From an uncultured Hyphomonadaceae bacterium (GTDB lineage Bacteria > Pseudomonadota > Alphaproteobacteria > Caulobacterales > Hyphomonadaceae), in the NCBI GenBank assembly GCA_938084575.1, contig CALKFG010000006.1, positions 161,579 through 225,578 of the forward strand: a stretch of DNA of 64,000 nt, given 5' to 3'. A program made the position numbers and the translations under genes. The notes under the pieces were generated by a model. It saw only the letters and a program-made list of their open reading frames with translations. It was not told where the DNA came from and did no database searches. Shown in pieces: positions 1 to 13,679 of this stretch. Numbering within the stretch: the first letter of the stretch is position 1; every line of letters begins with the position of its first letter.

Positions 1-409
1 GCGGGCGACGGTTTCGGCCGAAACCGACTGGCTGGACCCCTGTTCCAGAGCGGCTCTGTTCAGCCAGGTTTTCGGTGTCAGCCGCCATAGCGATCGGATG
101 GGGTTGAGACTGACCGGCTCCGCACTGGTCCTTCGGCGTCGCGCCGAGATTCCAAGCGCAGCCATGTTTCCCGGCATGCTGCAATGCCCACCGGATGGGG
201 CACCCATTGTTTTGATGGCGGACGCGCAAACCACAGGCGGATATCCGCGGATCGCCCAGATTGCCCGCTGTGACCGCCACCTCCTTGGCCAGATCAGGCC
301 GACCGACCGGCTGCGCCTGTTGCTGCGGTCCCCGGATCAGGCCGTGTCAGCATGGACAGCGAAACAGGACCTGCTGCGCCAATGGATGCCGGATTTGGAT
401 TTGTACTGA
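1..409 (+). CDS. pxpC: Biotin-dependent carboxyltransferase family protein (5-oxoprolinase subunit C-like), C-terminal part
   Basis: The reading frame is open from base 2, so only the last ~135 residues are present; the start lies outside the window. The stretch reading SDRMGLRLTG, then AEIPSAAMFPGMLQCPPDG and TGGYPRIAQI, is typical of the C-terminal half of KipA/PxpC proteins (allophanate-hydrolase subunit 2 domain). These act with PxpA and PxpB to hydrolyse 5-oxoproline to glutamate with ATP. Partner genes, if present, would lie upstream. The next gene begins 47 bases after the stop. The family call is firm; the exact substrate is inferred from the family. Confidence 0.85.
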   Translation, partial: RATVSAETDWLDPCSRAALFSQVFGVSRHSDRMGLRLTGSALVLRRRAEIPSAAMFPGMLQCPPDGAPIVLMADAQTTGGYPRIAQIARCDRHLLGQIRPTDRLRLLLRSPDQAVSAWTAKQDLLRQWMPDLDLY

Positions 410-456
410 GATGGCGTATGCTGACCGGCGCGGAACAGCCTGTCGGGAGTGTGGCC

Positions 457-957
457 ATGGCCAAAAAAGCAAAGAAAGACAAATCCGAAAAACGGAAATC
501 CAAAGACTCCGGGGTTAAAAAGAAGAAGGTCGAGGGCAAGCGACCGGGGGCACGCACGCATGTCTCGGAACCGGCGGCGCGCACGGATAAATTACGTCAA
601 AAGCTGAAAGTTCTGACGGCCCGGGTCACGCAACTGGGCGAGGAAGTTGCGGCACTGCGCAAACAGTCGGCCCAGACACAGGGCCAGGACGACTCAGCGC
701 TGACCGACACCGGGCGTCTTGAACGCCCCGCCGGCCCACCCGATGACCTCCGGTTGATTACCGGCGTCGGGCCGACTCTGGCTGCCCGCATGCAGGCGGC
801 TGGTATTTTTCATTTCTGGCAGCTCGGCACCATGACGGATCACGACATTGCCATGTTGGAACAAGACCTGCTGATCGCGGGACGAATTGTCCGCGATGAC
901 TGGAGGGGGCAGGCCAAAAGACTGATGTCTGGGGCCCCGTCAAAGGCGTCCGGATGA
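457..957 (+). CDS. Lys-rich helix-hairpin-helix domain protein
   Basis: A 166-residue protein. I chose ATG 457 because GGAG sits seven bases upstream; in-frame ATGs at 352 and 418 lie in or just after the upstream gene. Residues 1-45 are strongly basic and low-complexity (MAKKAKKDKSEKRKSK and similar). About 50-75 looks like a short coiled coil. From ~95 to the end there is a helix-hairpin-helix-like domain with LITGVGPTLAARM, the type often fused to other proteins and annotated as a predicted DNA-binding or flap-endonuclease-like HhH. I infer nucleic-acid binding; no catalytic residues are evident. A strong terminator follows. Confidence 0.75.
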   Translation: MAKKAKKDKSEKRKSKDSGVKKKKVEGKRPGARTHVSEPAARTDKLRQKLKVLTARVTQLGEEVAALRKQSAQTQGQDDSALTDTGRLERPAGPPDDLRLITGVGPTLAARMQAAGIFHFWQLGTMTDHDIAMLEQDLLIAGRIVRDDWRGQAKRLMSGAPSKASG

Positions 958-1031
958 CGAGTTTAAAATTAGAGATTGCAGAATCAGGTCAATTCTGTAC
1001 ACTCGTTTGCAGTAGAGTAGTGTAGCGTGTC

Positions 1032-1060
1032 AAAGGGAGGCTTGTTTGGCCTCCCTTTTT
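1032..1060 (+). terminator. Rho-independent terminator between convergent genes
   Basis: A perfect 10-bp inverted repeat (AAAGGGAGGC at 1032-1041 and its complement at 1049-1058) with a 7-base loop is followed by T residues. It ends the HhH-protein transcript. On the other strand only three T residues follow the stem, so it would serve the CDF gene less well. Confidence 0.85.
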
Positions 1061-1069
1061 CATTGGTCG

Positions 1070-1987
1070 TCAGGCGACGTCAGAGCCCTTAGACGTTGTG
1101 ACGGGTCCAACCAGCTCGACCGTGGCATGATCAATCTTGAATTTCGAAGCAAGACGGGCTTTGACGGCCTGTCTGACCGTGTCAGGATCGGCGCTGCGGT
1201 CCGCTTCGACTTCCAGAGTGATCAGCGATTTCGATTCATTGAGCGCCCAGGCATGGATGTGATCGACCCTCAGCGTGCCGGCCACGTTCTGCATCAGGTC
1301 GGCCTGGATGGTTTGCAGCGACAGGCCGGATGGCACGCCCTCGATCAGAATGTGTCCGGTCTGGCGAACCAGCCGGATGCCGCCATACGAAATGATCAGG
1401 GCGATGACCACGGAGAGAATGGGATCGATCAGGACCCAGCCCGTCGCGAGAATGACAAGGGCGGCGGTAATGGCGGCGACTGATCCCAACAGATCTCCGG
1501 CAACATGCCACAAGGCACCCTGCATGTTGAGATCATGCTTGCTGCCGCCTCTCAGGATCAGGAAGGCGATGACATTGATCACGAGACCCGCAGTGGCGAT
1601 GACGAGGAGCAGGTCACCTATGACGGGCTGCGGATCGGCGATGCGCTTGAGGGATTCCGCGACGATCCAGACGGCAAGGACGAGCAGGGCCAGACCATTG
1701 GTGAAGGCGGCCAGGACTTTAAACCGGGCCCAGCCGAATGACCGGGTGTCATCTGCCGGCAGTTCTGAAAGACGAAATCCGACCCAGGCGAGGAGCAGCG
1801 AGCTGGCATCTGTCAGCATATGAGCGGCATCGGCAAGCAGGGCGAGAGAGCCGGAAATGATGCCACCGGCAATTTCCACCAGCATGAAGCTGAACGTCAG
1901 GACAATCGCGATGGCGACCCGGCGCCGGTCGGCGTGGGTATCAAATGTCGCGTGATGATGCGCGTGGTCGTGATGATCGTGTGGCAT
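1070..1987 (-). CDS. Cation diffusion facilitator family metal exporter
   Basis: A 305-residue inner-membrane metal/proton antiporter of the CDF family (CzcD/ZitB/DmeF group) that exports Zn2+, Co2+ or similar ions. The N terminus is His-rich (about eight His in the first 18 residues), as in CzcD/DmeF-like members. Six membrane helices are visible. The two HxxxD metal-site signatures are at H56/D60 (DAAHMLTD) and H161/D165 (WHVAGDLLG). The C-terminal ~80 residues form the cytoplasmic dimerisation domain. The upstream neighbour on the same strand is an XRE regulator ending 52 bases away. The ribosome-binding site is weak. Metal specificity cannot be read from the sequence. Confidence 0.93.
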   Translation of the reverse strand: MPHDHHDHAHHHATFDTHADRRRVAIAIVLTFSFMLVEIAGGIISGSLALLADAAHMLTDASSLLLAWVGFRLSELPADDTRSFGWARFKVLAAFTNGLALLVLAVWIVAESLKRIADPQPVIGDLLLVIATAGLVINVIAFLILRGGSKHDLNMQGALWHVAGDLLGSVAAITAALVILATGWVLIDPILSVVIALIISYGGIRLVRQTGHILIEGVPSGLSLQTIQADLMQNVAGTLRVDHIHAWALNESKSLITLEVEADRSADPDTVRQAVKARLASKFKIDHATVELVGPVTTSKGSDVA

Positions 1988-2038
1988 GCTGATCGGCTTC
2001 TTACAGGAGCTGCCGGCTCAGTAAAAGCCTTTGCGCCC

Positions 2039-2476
2039 CTATGAAGAGGGACGGGTTTCGACCTCTGAGTCGGTGTCTCGGTCTGACGCTTCAACTTCGG
2101 ACAGGACACGCACCAGGTTGAGCAGGATTGATTTCAGCCGGTCATCATCAATCCGCCCGAAGTGGCGGACGAATTCGATCAGGTTCCGGGACGAATTCGA
2201 ATCTCCCAGATTGATGCCATTCAGCCCTGTGGCCACCGGATCAAAGAACCAGCCTGGACGGACTTCCAGTCTTTGCGCAATCAGGTAGAGCCGTCCGGCG
2301 CTGACCCGGTTCGCACCGGTTTCGTATTTCTGAACCTGCTGGTAGGAAATGCCCAGTGCGGCACCGAGCTGGTCCTGGGTCAGGCCCATGAGAATGCGTC
2401 TTTGTCGAATTCGGTCGCCGACCAGCTGGTCGATTTCGCTGGCGGTGACATCACCCCGGCCGATATCTGAAGGCAT
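2039..2476 (-). CDS. XRE-family helix-turn-helix transcriptional regulator
   Basis: A 145-residue regulator. The start at 2476 (MPSDIGRGD) is preferred over a longer frame from 2527 because the extra residues are AT-rich leader sequence carrying a promoter-like TATAAT. Residues ~15-70 form the Cro/CI HTH (RQRRILMGLTQDQLG, then YQQVQKYETG). The C-terminal half is unfamiliar and ends in an acidic tail. This layout resembles a group of short alphaproteobacterial XRE regulators. It is divergent from bamD, and the CDF exporter follows on the same strand, so it might regulate that gene, but nothing proves this. Confidence 0.9.
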   Translation of the reverse strand: MPSDIGRGDVTASEIDQLVGDRIRQRRILMGLTQDQLGAALGISYQQVQKYETGANRVSAGRLYLIAQRLEVRPGWFFDPVATGLNGINLGDSNSSRNLIEFVRHFGRIDDDRLKSILLNLVRVLSEVEASDRDTDSEVETRPSS

Positions 2477-2497
2477 GTGCTGGTCCGATCCAAGGTT

Positions 2498-2530
2498 AAA
2501 AAATATTATAGTCGACAGTAAATACATTAA
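2498..2530 (-). promoter_or_regulatory. Candidate promoter of the XRE regulator
   Basis: On the minus strand a perfect TATAAT lies at 2510-2505, about 30 bases before the regulator start. It sits in an AT-rich island that stands out from the surroundings. No good -35 hexamer is evident at 17 bases. A GTCGAC palindrome abuts the hexamer (2511-2516) and could be an operator. The same island could also drive bamD on the plus strand. Confidence 0.4.
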
Positions 2531-2640
2531 ACCGCGGCAAAGGCAAGATTTTGCGGTTTCTGCCGTCTCCGCCGCAGCTTCCGTCTTTACAAACCACCGG
2601 CGATGATGAGATTGGCCCTGTGCAGATCAAGTGCGGACCG

Positions 2641-3474
2641 ATGAAAATTTCAAGATTGGCCTTGTTGATATTCCTGTCTTCAACCTTGGGCCTCACGGCA
2701 TGCCAGGGGGCACGGCGGGCCAAAGAACTGGCCTATGTCGAACGCCCGGTGGAGAATCTGTACACGCTGGCCACCGATGAGCTCGACGCGCGCGATTATG
2801 ACAATGCGATTCTGCTGTTTAACGAAGTCGAACGTCAGCATCCCTATTCGGAATGGGCGCGCCGGTCGGCCATCATGTCGGCTTATGCCTCCTATCAGGC
2901 CCGCGACTATGAAGCCGCCATCTTAACGGCCCAGCGTTACCTTGCCGTCAATCCTGCGGGGGAAGCAGCCCCTTATGCGCATTATCTGATCGCGGTGTGT
3001 TACTTTGACCAGATCATTGATGTCGGCCGGGACCAGAAGACAACGCAGCTGGCCCAGGGGGCTCTGCTGGACATTGTGCGCCGGTATCCGGAGTCGGACT
3101 ATGCCCGGGATGCGGCGTTGAAGCTGGATATGGTTCAGGACCATCTGGCCGGGAAAGAAATGGAGATCGGCCGCTGGTACCTGCGCCGCAACCAGCACCT
3201 GCCCGCCCTGAACCGGTTCAAGACCGTGGTTGAAAATTTCGACACGACCGCGCACGTTCCCGAAGCCCTGCACCGGCTGGTCGAAACCTATTTGTCGCTC
3301 GGTTTGCGTCAGGAGGCGGTGACGGCCGCCGCGGTGCTCGGCTATAATTATCCGGCAAGCCCATGGTACCGCGACAGTTACCGTCTCCTCAGTGGTGAGG
3401 GAATGGAGGCCGATCTGGTGGCGGCGCCGCAGAGCCGTACCTGGCTGAACCGGCTCATTCCCGGCGGAAAATAG
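2641..3474 (+). CDS. bamD: Outer-membrane assembly lipoprotein BamD
   Basis: BamD is the essential periplasmic lipoprotein of the BAM complex, which folds beta-barrel proteins into the outer membrane. The 277-residue product begins MKISRLALL and has a lipoprotein signal ending LTAC with the acylated Cys at 21, which fixes the start at 2641. The mature part carries TPR-like repeats (for example ELDARDYDNAILLFNEVE and the region around 90-200), as in the family. It is followed by recN and ligA, the usual alphaproteobacterial order, but lpxC, often just upstream, is absent here. Confidence 0.93.
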   Translation: MKISRLALLIFLSSTLGLTACQGARRAKELAYVERPVENLYTLATDELDARDYDNAILLFNEVERQHPYSEWARRSAIMSAYASYQARDYEAAILTAQRYLAVNPAGEAAPYAHYLIAVCYFDQIIDVGRDQKTTQLAQGALLDIVRRYPESDYARDAALKLDMVQDHLAGKEMEIGRWYLRRNQHLPALNRFKTVVENFDTTAHVPEALHRLVETYLSLGLRQEAVTAAAVLGYNYPASPWYRDSYRLLSGEGMEADLVAAPQSRTWLNRLIPGGK

Positions 3475-3514
3475 ACGCTTGTTCCGTTTTTGTTCCTAGT
3501 GTATGCTATCAGGC

Positions 3515-9167
<5,653 letters not shown>

Positions 9168-9169
9168 GC

Positions 9170-10045
9170 CTAGTCCTTACTTCGACTAGCCGGACGCTGG
9201 AACACCAGCGTCGACCACCCATCCCTGCGGATCCGTCGGACCAGGCATGTCCCGCGGGCCTGATAGGCGAGGCGCACGAGCGGTTCCTGCCGGGTCAGCA
9301 GGCCGGACAGGATGATATGCCCCCCCGGCGCCAGAAGGCGCAGCATGCTGGGGGCCAGGCGGGTCAGGGGGCGCGCCAGAATGTTGGCGAAGATCAGGTC
9401 ATAGGGGCTGCCGGCCTGAGCTGCGGCAAGGCGGACACCCTGGCCAATGCGCATGCGGGCGGCGAAGCTGACATGGTTTTTCCGCAGATTGTCGTCGGCC
9501 ACGCGGACGCTCTCGGCATCAATGTCGATCCCGAGGGCCTGGCGGGCGCCGCTCTTCAGCGCCGCAATGGCCAGGACGCCCGAGCCGGTTCCGACATCCA
9601 GGACCCGGCGGGGCCGGTGCTGACGCAGCACATATTCATACCCGAGAAGACAGCCCAGCGTGGTACCGTGATGGCCGGTCCCAAAGGCCACGGCGGCCTC
9701 GATCAGGATCGCGGTTTTGCCTGGGGCGGCACGGGTCAGAACATGGCTGCCGGCGACAATGAACCGTCCTGCCTCGACGGCCGGAAGGCCTTCGAGAGAC
9801 AGGGTGACCCAGTTGCGGTCTGCCAGAAAGGCGACGCTGGGGGACAGGCCCGGTGCAACCTGCCGGATAATTTCAACACAGGCCCGGGCCGCTGCGTCGG
9901 TCTGGGTATAGGCATTCAGCTGCCAGGTCAGCCGTGTGTCTTCGGTGCCGTCGACGGCATCGGCTGGCGAGGGGTCGGTCCAGGCCAGAGCATCCCAGGC
10001 GGTTTCAACATCCTGACGCGGGCCACGTGCGCTTATCTGATACAT
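9170..10045 (-). CDS. prmA: 50S ribosomal protein L11 methyltransferase
   Basis: PrmA methylates ribosomal protein L11 with S-adenosylmethionine. The 291-residue product has the N-terminal substrate domain and a class I methyltransferase core: AFGTGHHGTT, then the SAM-binding RVLDVGTGSGVLAIAA, IDIDAESV, and the NPPF-equivalent ANILARPL. It is the first gene of a two-gene operon with the aminopeptidase, with a two-base gap. It is divergent from dapB with ~73 bases between the starts, where both promoters must lie. Confidence 0.93.
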   Translation of the reverse strand: MYQISARGPRQDVETAWDALAWTDPSPADAVDGTEDTRLTWQLNAYTQTDAAARACVEIIRQVAPGLSPSVAFLADRNWVTLSLEGLPAVEAGRFIVAGSHVLTRAAPGKTAILIEAAVAFGTGHHGTTLGCLLGYEYVLRQHRPRRVLDVGTGSGVLAIAALKSGARQALGIDIDAESVRVADDNLRKNHVSFAARMRIGQGVRLAAAQAGSPYDLIFANILARPLTRLAPSMLRLLAPGGHIILSGLLTRQEPLVRLAYQARGTCLVRRIRRDGWSTLVFQRPASRSKD

Positions 10046-10118
10046 GCCGGCGGCATAGCACCCGTCCCGCCTCAGCGATAGCGCTGGTCACACCGGGCCA
10101 GCGCGCTATAACACGGCC

Positions 10119-10928
10119 ATGGCTCAGTCACTCAATCTCGCAATCAATGGAATCGCCGGCCGGATGGGACGTCAGCTGGTGCACGCTGCGGTCGCCCGCG
10201 GACACTGCGTGTCCGGCGGAAAAGAAGCTGACAGATCGCCGGACATCGGGCGGACCATTGCGGATCTGGCCGGCCTTGGCGCGGTTTCCGGCACGGTCTC
10301 GGGCCGGATTGAAGACGCCCTGGCCGGGGCCGGGGTCTGGATCGACTTCACTGTGCCGGAGGCGACGCTGGATGCACTGGTTTGCGTAGCCCGTCAGGGT
10401 GGAGTCGCCATGGTGATCGGAACCACGGGATTTAGTCCCGAGCAGGAAACGCAGATTGCACGTGCGGCGGACCAGGTTGCCATCGTCAAGGCGGGGAATT
10501 TTTCACTCGGCGTGAATCTGTTGCAGGGGCTGGTCCGACAGGCTGCGGCCGCGCTCGGCGATGACTGGGATATCGAAATTTCAGAGACCCATCACCGGCA
10601 TAAGCAGGATGCACCCTCCGGTACGGCCCTGATGCTTGGCGCAGCGGCTGCACAGGGCCGGGGCCAGCCGCTCGAGCGGCTCCGCGCGGCGCCCTATGAC
10701 GGTCCGGCGGCGGCCCGGCAGGCTGGCCAGATCGGCTTTTCCGTGCAGCGCCTTGGCGGTGTGATCGGCGAACATGATGTCCGGTTTGGCGCGCCGCAGG
10801 AGGTGGTCAGCCTGTCCCACACCGCGCTCGACCGGTCGGTCTTTGCGCATGGTGCGATCCGGGCGGCGGAATGGGTGGCCGGGCGACCCGCCGGCCTGTA
10901 CTCCATGAGTGATGTGCTGGGGCTTTGA
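10119..10928 (+). CDS. dapB: 4-hydroxy-tetrahydrodipicolinate reductase
   Basis: DapB catalyses the NAD(P)H-dependent reduction step of the diaminopimelate/lysine pathway. The 269-residue length is typical. The dinucleotide-binding motif is NGIAGRMGRQL at ~8-18. GTTGFSPEQ and the catalytic segment ETHHRHKQDAPSGTA carry the general acid/base His and Lys. The C terminus has HTALDRSVFAHGAIRAA. The ribosome-binding site is not strong. It is followed by an unrelated gene with its own good Shine-Dalgarno sequence. Confidence 0.97.
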   Translation: MAQSLNLAINGIAGRMGRQLVHAAVARGHCVSGGKEADRSPDIGRTIADLAGLGAVSGTVSGRIEDALAGAGVWIDFTVPEATLDALVCVARQGGVAMVIGTTGFSPEQETQIARAADQVAIVKAGNFSLGVNLLQGLVRQAAAALGDDWDIEISETHHRHKQDAPSGTALMLGAAAAQGRGQPLERLRAAPYDGPAAARQAGQIGFSVQRLGGVIGEHDVRFGAPQEVVSLSHTALDRSVFAHGAIRAAEWVAGRPAGLYSMSDVLGL

Positions 10929-10997
10929 CCCGGCGAGAGCGTTGCCATTGCAGCGCGCCTGTACCAATGGTGACGTGGATGATGAGGGAGGTCCGCT

Positions 10998-12176
10998 GTG
11001 GCGAGAGACCGTGAATTCGATGTGATTGTATATGGGGCGACGGGCTATACCGGGCGTCTCGTGGCCGAGTATCTGGTGCGTCAGTACGGGCCGGGTTCGG
11101 GTGTCCGGTGGGCTATGGCCGGGCGCAATGCTGACAAGCTGGCTGAGGTGCGCGACGAGATCGGCGCGCCGGCCGACACCGTCCTGATTACGGCCAATTC
11201 GGACGATCCTGACAGCCTGTCGGCCCTGGCATCCCGCGCGGCCTGCGTGGCGACGACCGTCGGTCCTTATCAGCTGTACGGTGAACCGTTGCTGGCGGCC
11301 TGTGCCGCGTCGGGAACCGACTATGTCGACCTGTGTGGCGAACCGGCCTGGATGCACCAGATGATCGCCAAATATCAGGACACCGCCAAGGCCAGCGGTG
11401 CCCGGCTGGTATTTTCCTGTGGTTTCGACTCCATTCCCTTCGACCTCGGTGTCTGGTTCCTCGAACAGGAGGCGGTCAGGCGCTTTGGCCAGCCGGCCAG
11501 TCGGGTCAAGGGACGGGTCCGGGCGATGCAAGGCAAATTCTCCGGTGGGACCGCCTATTCGATGCGGGCGACGATGGAGTCGGTTGCCCGCGACAAGTCG
11601 CTGATCGCCCTTCTGATCAATCCCTTTAGCCTCGCGGACGGGTTCGAAGGCCCGCCGCAACCGTCCGGCAACAGCCCGGTCGAGGATACCGATCTGGGAT
11701 CCTGGTCGGCCCCTTTTGTCATGGCTGCGATCAACACCAAGAATATCCACCGCTCCAATGCCCTGCTTGGCCACGCCTATGGCGAGGACTTTGTGTATGA
11801 TGAAATGATGCTGACCGGGCCCGGCGAGGCCGGCAAGGCGATGGCCGAGGCGCTGACCGGTGTCGACATGATCGGTGGCGAGGATGCGCCCAGGCCAGGC
11901 GAGGGCCCGACCCGGGACGAACGCGAGGCGGGCCATTATGACGTGCTGTTCCATGGCACGACGGCGGCCGGGGATGTTATTCAGGTCGGGGTCAAGGGGG
12001 ACAAGGATCCCGGCTATGGATCGACCAGCAAGATGCTGGCGGAAGCGGCCCTGACGCTGGCCAAAGACGCGCTCGACACGCCGGGCGGTGTCTGGACACC
12101 GGCGCCGGCGCTGGGCGGTGCCCTGCTGGCGCGGCTGCAGGCGCATGCCGGCCTCAGCTTTGATGTTGAAACCTGA
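10998..12176 (+). CDS. Saccharopine dehydrogenase-like NAD(P)-binding protein (trans-acting enoyl reductase type)
   Basis: A 392-residue oxidoreductase starting at GTG 10998, supported by GAGGGAGG seven bases upstream. The N-terminal Rossmann motif is VYGATGYTGRLVAEYL; later SCGFDSIPFDLG and GTAYSMRATM are characteristic of the saccharopine-dehydrogenase-like family that includes mycobacterial trans-acting enoyl reductases. It lies 39 bases upstream of a thiolase gene, so I infer a role in acyl-lipid metabolism rather than lysine degradation. The real substrate is unknown. The long frames on the opposite strand are shadows. Confidence 0.85.
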   Translation: MARDREFDVIVYGATGYTGRLVAEYLVRQYGPGSGVRWAMAGRNADKLAEVRDEIGAPADTVLITANSDDPDSLSALASRAACVATTVGPYQLYGEPLLAACAASGTDYVDLCGEPAWMHQMIAKYQDTAKASGARLVFSCGFDSIPFDLGVWFLEQEAVRRFGQPASRVKGRVRAMQGKFSGGTAYSMRATMESVARDKSLIALLINPFSLADGFEGPPQPSGNSPVEDTDLGSWSAPFVMAAINTKNIHRSNALLGHAYGEDFVYDEMMLTGPGEAGKAMAEALTGVDMIGGEDAPRPGEGPTRDEREAGHYDVLFHGTTAAGDVIQVGVKGDKDPGYGSTSKMLAEAALTLAKDALDTPGGVWTPAPALGGALLARLQAHAGLSFDVET

Positions 12177-12215
12177 ACACAGACAATCCGCAAGCTGCTG
12201 AAACGGAGACATGAC

Positions 12216-13460
12216 ATGGCAGAAGCTTTTATTATCGACGCGTGCCGCACACCCCGCGGCATTGGCAAGGTGGGCAAGGGATCATTGGCCCATCTCCACC
12301 CCCAGCATCTCGCAGCCACCGTTCTGGCGGGTCTGCGTGATCGCAACGCGCTGGACACGTCGAGGGTGGATGACATCATCTGGGGCACGTCCAGCCAGCG
12401 CGGTGCCCAGGGCGCCGACCTTGGCCGCATGGCGGCGCTTGATGCCGGGTATGATATCAAGGCGTCCGGCGTCACGCTGGACCGCTTCTGCGGTTCGGGC
12501 ATTACCTCTGTCAGCCTCGCCGCGGCGCAGGTCATGTCGGGCATGGAAGATACGGTGATTGCCGGTGGCACGGAGATGATGAGTTACACCGCCGCGACGG
12601 CCGATCCGACGACGCCGCCGATGATGGACGCCGGCAATTTGCACCTGCGTGAGCTGCATCCCCAGAGCCAGCAGGGCTGCTGTGCCGACGCCATTGCAAC
12701 CCTGGAAGGGATTGACCGGGAGGCGGTCGACCAGCTGGCGGTGACCAGCCAGATCCGGGCCGCACGCGCGATTGCGGAAGGGCGCTTTGATAAGGCGCTG
12801 GTCCCGGTCTATAATCGTGACGGCTCGCTCGCTCTTGACCGGGAAGAGTTTCCCCGTCCCGGAACGACACTGGACAGCCTGGGTGGCCTGAAAACCGTGT
12901 TCAACATGTTCTGGGGCATCCCGGTGGATGAGCAGGGCATGACCTATGGCAACATGATCGAAAAGAAGTATCCGCAGCTCGCGGGCCAGATCCAGCATGT
13001 CCACCATGCTGGCAATTCCTCCGGTGTCGTCGACGGCGCCGCGGCCCTGCTGCTGGCCTCTGAGGCCGCCGTCAGCGCCAATGGCTGGACGCCGCGTGCC
13101 CGGATCGTGGCGACGGCGAATATGGGCGATTGTCCGACCCTGATGCTGAACGCACCGGTGCCGGCGGCGCGCAAGGTTCTGGAGAAGGCCGGCCTGACCA
13201 CCAGCGACATTGATGTCTACGAGATCAATGAGGCCTTTTCTGTCGTCGCCGAGAAGTTCATTCGTGATCTCGACCTCGACCGGGAAAAGGTCAACATCAA
13301 TGGGGGCGCCATGGCGCTTGGCCATCCCATCGGGGCGACCGGGTCGATTCTGATCGGCACCGCCCTCGACGAACTCGAGCGGTCCGGCGGACGCTATGGC
13401 CTGATCACCATGTGTGCAGCCGGCGGTATGGCTCCGGCGATTATCATCGAGCGGATCTGA
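12216..13460 (+). CDS. Acetyl-CoA acetyltransferase family protein (thiolase)
   Basis: A 414-residue thiolase, either degradative (beta-oxidation) or biosynthetic. The nucleophilic Cys is C92 in DRFCGSG. The GGGTEMMS-like loop, the C-terminal [17 protein letters not shown] with its catalytic His, and CAAGGMAPA with the second Cys are all present. It probably shares a transcript with the upstream enoyl-reductase-like gene (39-base gap). A GC-rich hairpin follows. Chain-length preference cannot be deduced. Confidence 0.93.
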   Translation: MAEAFIIDACRTPRGIGKVGKGSLAHLHPQHLAATVLAGLRDRNALDTSRVDDIIWGTSSQRGAQGADLGRMAALDAGYDIKASGVTLDRFCGSGITSVSLAAAQVMSGMEDTVIAGGTEMMSYTAATADPTTPPMMDAGNLHLRELHPQSQQGCCADAIATLEGIDREAVDQLAVTSQIRAARAIAEGRFDKALVPVYNRDGSLALDREEFPRPGTTLDSLGGLKTVFNMFWGIPVDEQGMTYGNMIEKKYPQLAGQIQHVHHAGNSSGVVDGAAALLLASEAAVSANGWTPRARIVATANMGDCPTLMLNAPVPAARKVLEKAGLTTSDIDVYEINEAFSVVAEKFIRDLDLDREKVNINGGAMALGHPIGATGSILIGTALDELERSGGRYGLITMCAAGGMAPAIIIERI

Positions 13461-13470
13461 TCTGCTGATC

Positions 13471-13496
13471 GGGGCGGGCCTGACAGGGCCTGCCCC
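13471..13496 (+). terminator. GC-rich hairpin after the thiolase gene
   Basis: The 10-bp arms at 13471-13480 and 13487-13496 pair with a single G-U, around a 6-base loop. There is no T-run, so this is a weak or Rho-assisted terminator at best. It is the only structure in the 219-base gap before the next regulator gene. Confidence 0.45.
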
Positions 13497-13679
13497 AGTC
13501 CTGTCTCCTGACATCGCAAAGCCCTGGGGGCTGGCCGGCCGACTGCGCCGCGGATCCCGCCAATTTGCGTGAAATTTGCCTGACCCGTTCAACCCTACTC
13601 TCATTTCGCTGTGCCATTACGGGGCGTAACAGAATGAACCATGCCGCAGGTCGGCGGTTCTGAGCACAGGGTGATGATG

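Noticed and set aside
10581..12212. 543-codon open frame antisense to the enoyl-reductase-like gene
   Set aside because: The plus-strand gene has clear family motifs and a strong ribosome-binding site. The antisense frame has no recognisable motif, is rich in Arg/Pro/Gly and follows GC-rich codon shadowing.
12282..13604. 440-codon open frame antisense to the thiolase gene
   Set aside because: Shadow of a well-conserved thiolase; no domain and no start signal.
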